Positions 63,820 through 64,000 of a DNA stretch of 64,000 bases are shown here, piece by piece. Both the position numbers and the translations under genes were made by a program. The notes below the pieces were generated by a model. That model ran no database searches. It had not been told where the DNA came from and saw only the letters and a program-made list of their open reading frames with translations. Each line of letters opens with the position of its first letter. The stretch's first letter is position 1. Source of the DNA: Actinomyces sp. B33 (GTDB taxonomy: Bacteria; Actinomycetota; Actinomycetes; Actinomycetales; Actinomycetaceae); contig NZ_JAMRYR010000004.1 in NCBI RefSeq assembly GCF_028437565.1, positions 330,237-394,236 of the forward strand. The letters are read 5' to 3'.

Positions 63820-64000
63820 GAACCGCGCCAGCGGATCAGCCTGCCTGACGTGGTACCGGGGCGAGTGTGGGCATGGGTGCTTCGATCGCTGTCGGTCGAT
63901 CGTCTGTCGGGGTATGTCAGGGATCGTGCCGTGCTGGGATCGGCCCTGGTTTTGGGGGTGTGTTGTCCACAGGTTTGGTGTTGGGGGGTGGTGGGTGCGT
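63820..64000. other. Window end, no gene recognised
   Basis: T/G-rich. Contains one TTGTCCACA word (63963-63971), identical to an actinobacterial DnaA-box consensus. A single box without dnaA/dnaN does not indicate an origin. Confidence 0.3.

Noticed and set aside
63963..63971. DnaA-box word TTGTCCACA as sign of a replication origin
   Set aside because: Only one box, no cluster, no dnaA or dnaN nearby, and the sequence is cut by the window end.

Overview
The window is GC-rich (about 70% or more in most genes), strongly biased to C/G-ending codons, uses many GTG starts, and has several promoters whose -10 box (TANNNT) lies 6-7 bases before the start codon, implying leaderless transcripts. This points to an actinobacterium. 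The gene set is fermentative and host-associated in character: phosphotransacetylase/acetate kinase, a double-domain phosphofructokinase, arginine deiminase pathway, lactose and nucleoside use, and a possible sortase-anchored surface protein. The Actinomyces/Schaalia group is a reasonable guess, but no rRNA is present to fix the taxon.

Layout. 1-6490: nucleoside salvage (ABC permease end, cdd, deoA, SorC-type regulator, deoD, deoC, phosphosugar mutase). 6.5-8.3 kb: cupin, DUF456 and SdpI-like membrane proteins. 8.3-13.2 kb (minus strand): nadE, then ackA and pta. 13.4-20.6 kb: DUF3017 protein, isocitrate dehydrogenase, dicarboxylate/amino-acid symporter, eukaryote-like double-domain phosphofructokinase, pgi. 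20.7-28.2 kb: a LacI regulator divergent from a sugar ABC importer and lacZ. 28.3-31.2 kb: an ECF transporter (S, T, fused ATPase). 31.4-40.3 kb: secreted S33 peptidase, mdh, ahpC-ahpF, purU, and glyA-folD behind a ZTP riboswitch. 40.6-50.5 kb: an arginine island (arcA, ornithine carbamoyltransferase, arcC, arginine:X amidinotransferase, DMT permease, MHS transporter, TetR regulator, a second ornithine carbamoyltransferase, argB). 50.5-61.6 kb: housekeeping genes (xthA, YihY-type protein, 2'-5' RNA ligase-like protein, galK, SGNH hydrolase, pth, mfd, lipoprotein, eno). 61.7-64 kb: an AT-richer stretch, a coiled-coil surface protein with 27-bp tandem repeats, and a probable tyrosine-integrase remnant.

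How the genes fit together. Nucleosides are imported and split to ribose/deoxyribose phosphates, which feed glycolysis (pfk, pgi, eno). Lactose is imported and cut by LacZ, and galactose is phosphorylated by GalK. Acetate kinase makes ATP. Arginine is degraded by the deiminase pathway, and an amidinotransferase in the same cluster can also turn arginine into ornithine. PurU, GlyA and FolD run the one-carbon cycle that the ZTP riboswitch senses.

The most unusual observation is the pair of ornithine carbamoyltransferase genes. Their last 909 bp are identical except for one base. Most of this block is written in T/G-ending codons unlike all surrounding genes, and the identity begins abruptly at codon 32 and stops at the stop codon. 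This looks like a foreign core spread by gene conversion from the catabolic to the biosynthetic copy. The 909-bp direct repeats also bracket a 6.56-kb segment that could be lost by recombination. The arc operon has an AT-rich upstream region with a 39-bp near-perfect palindrome and two smaller dyads.
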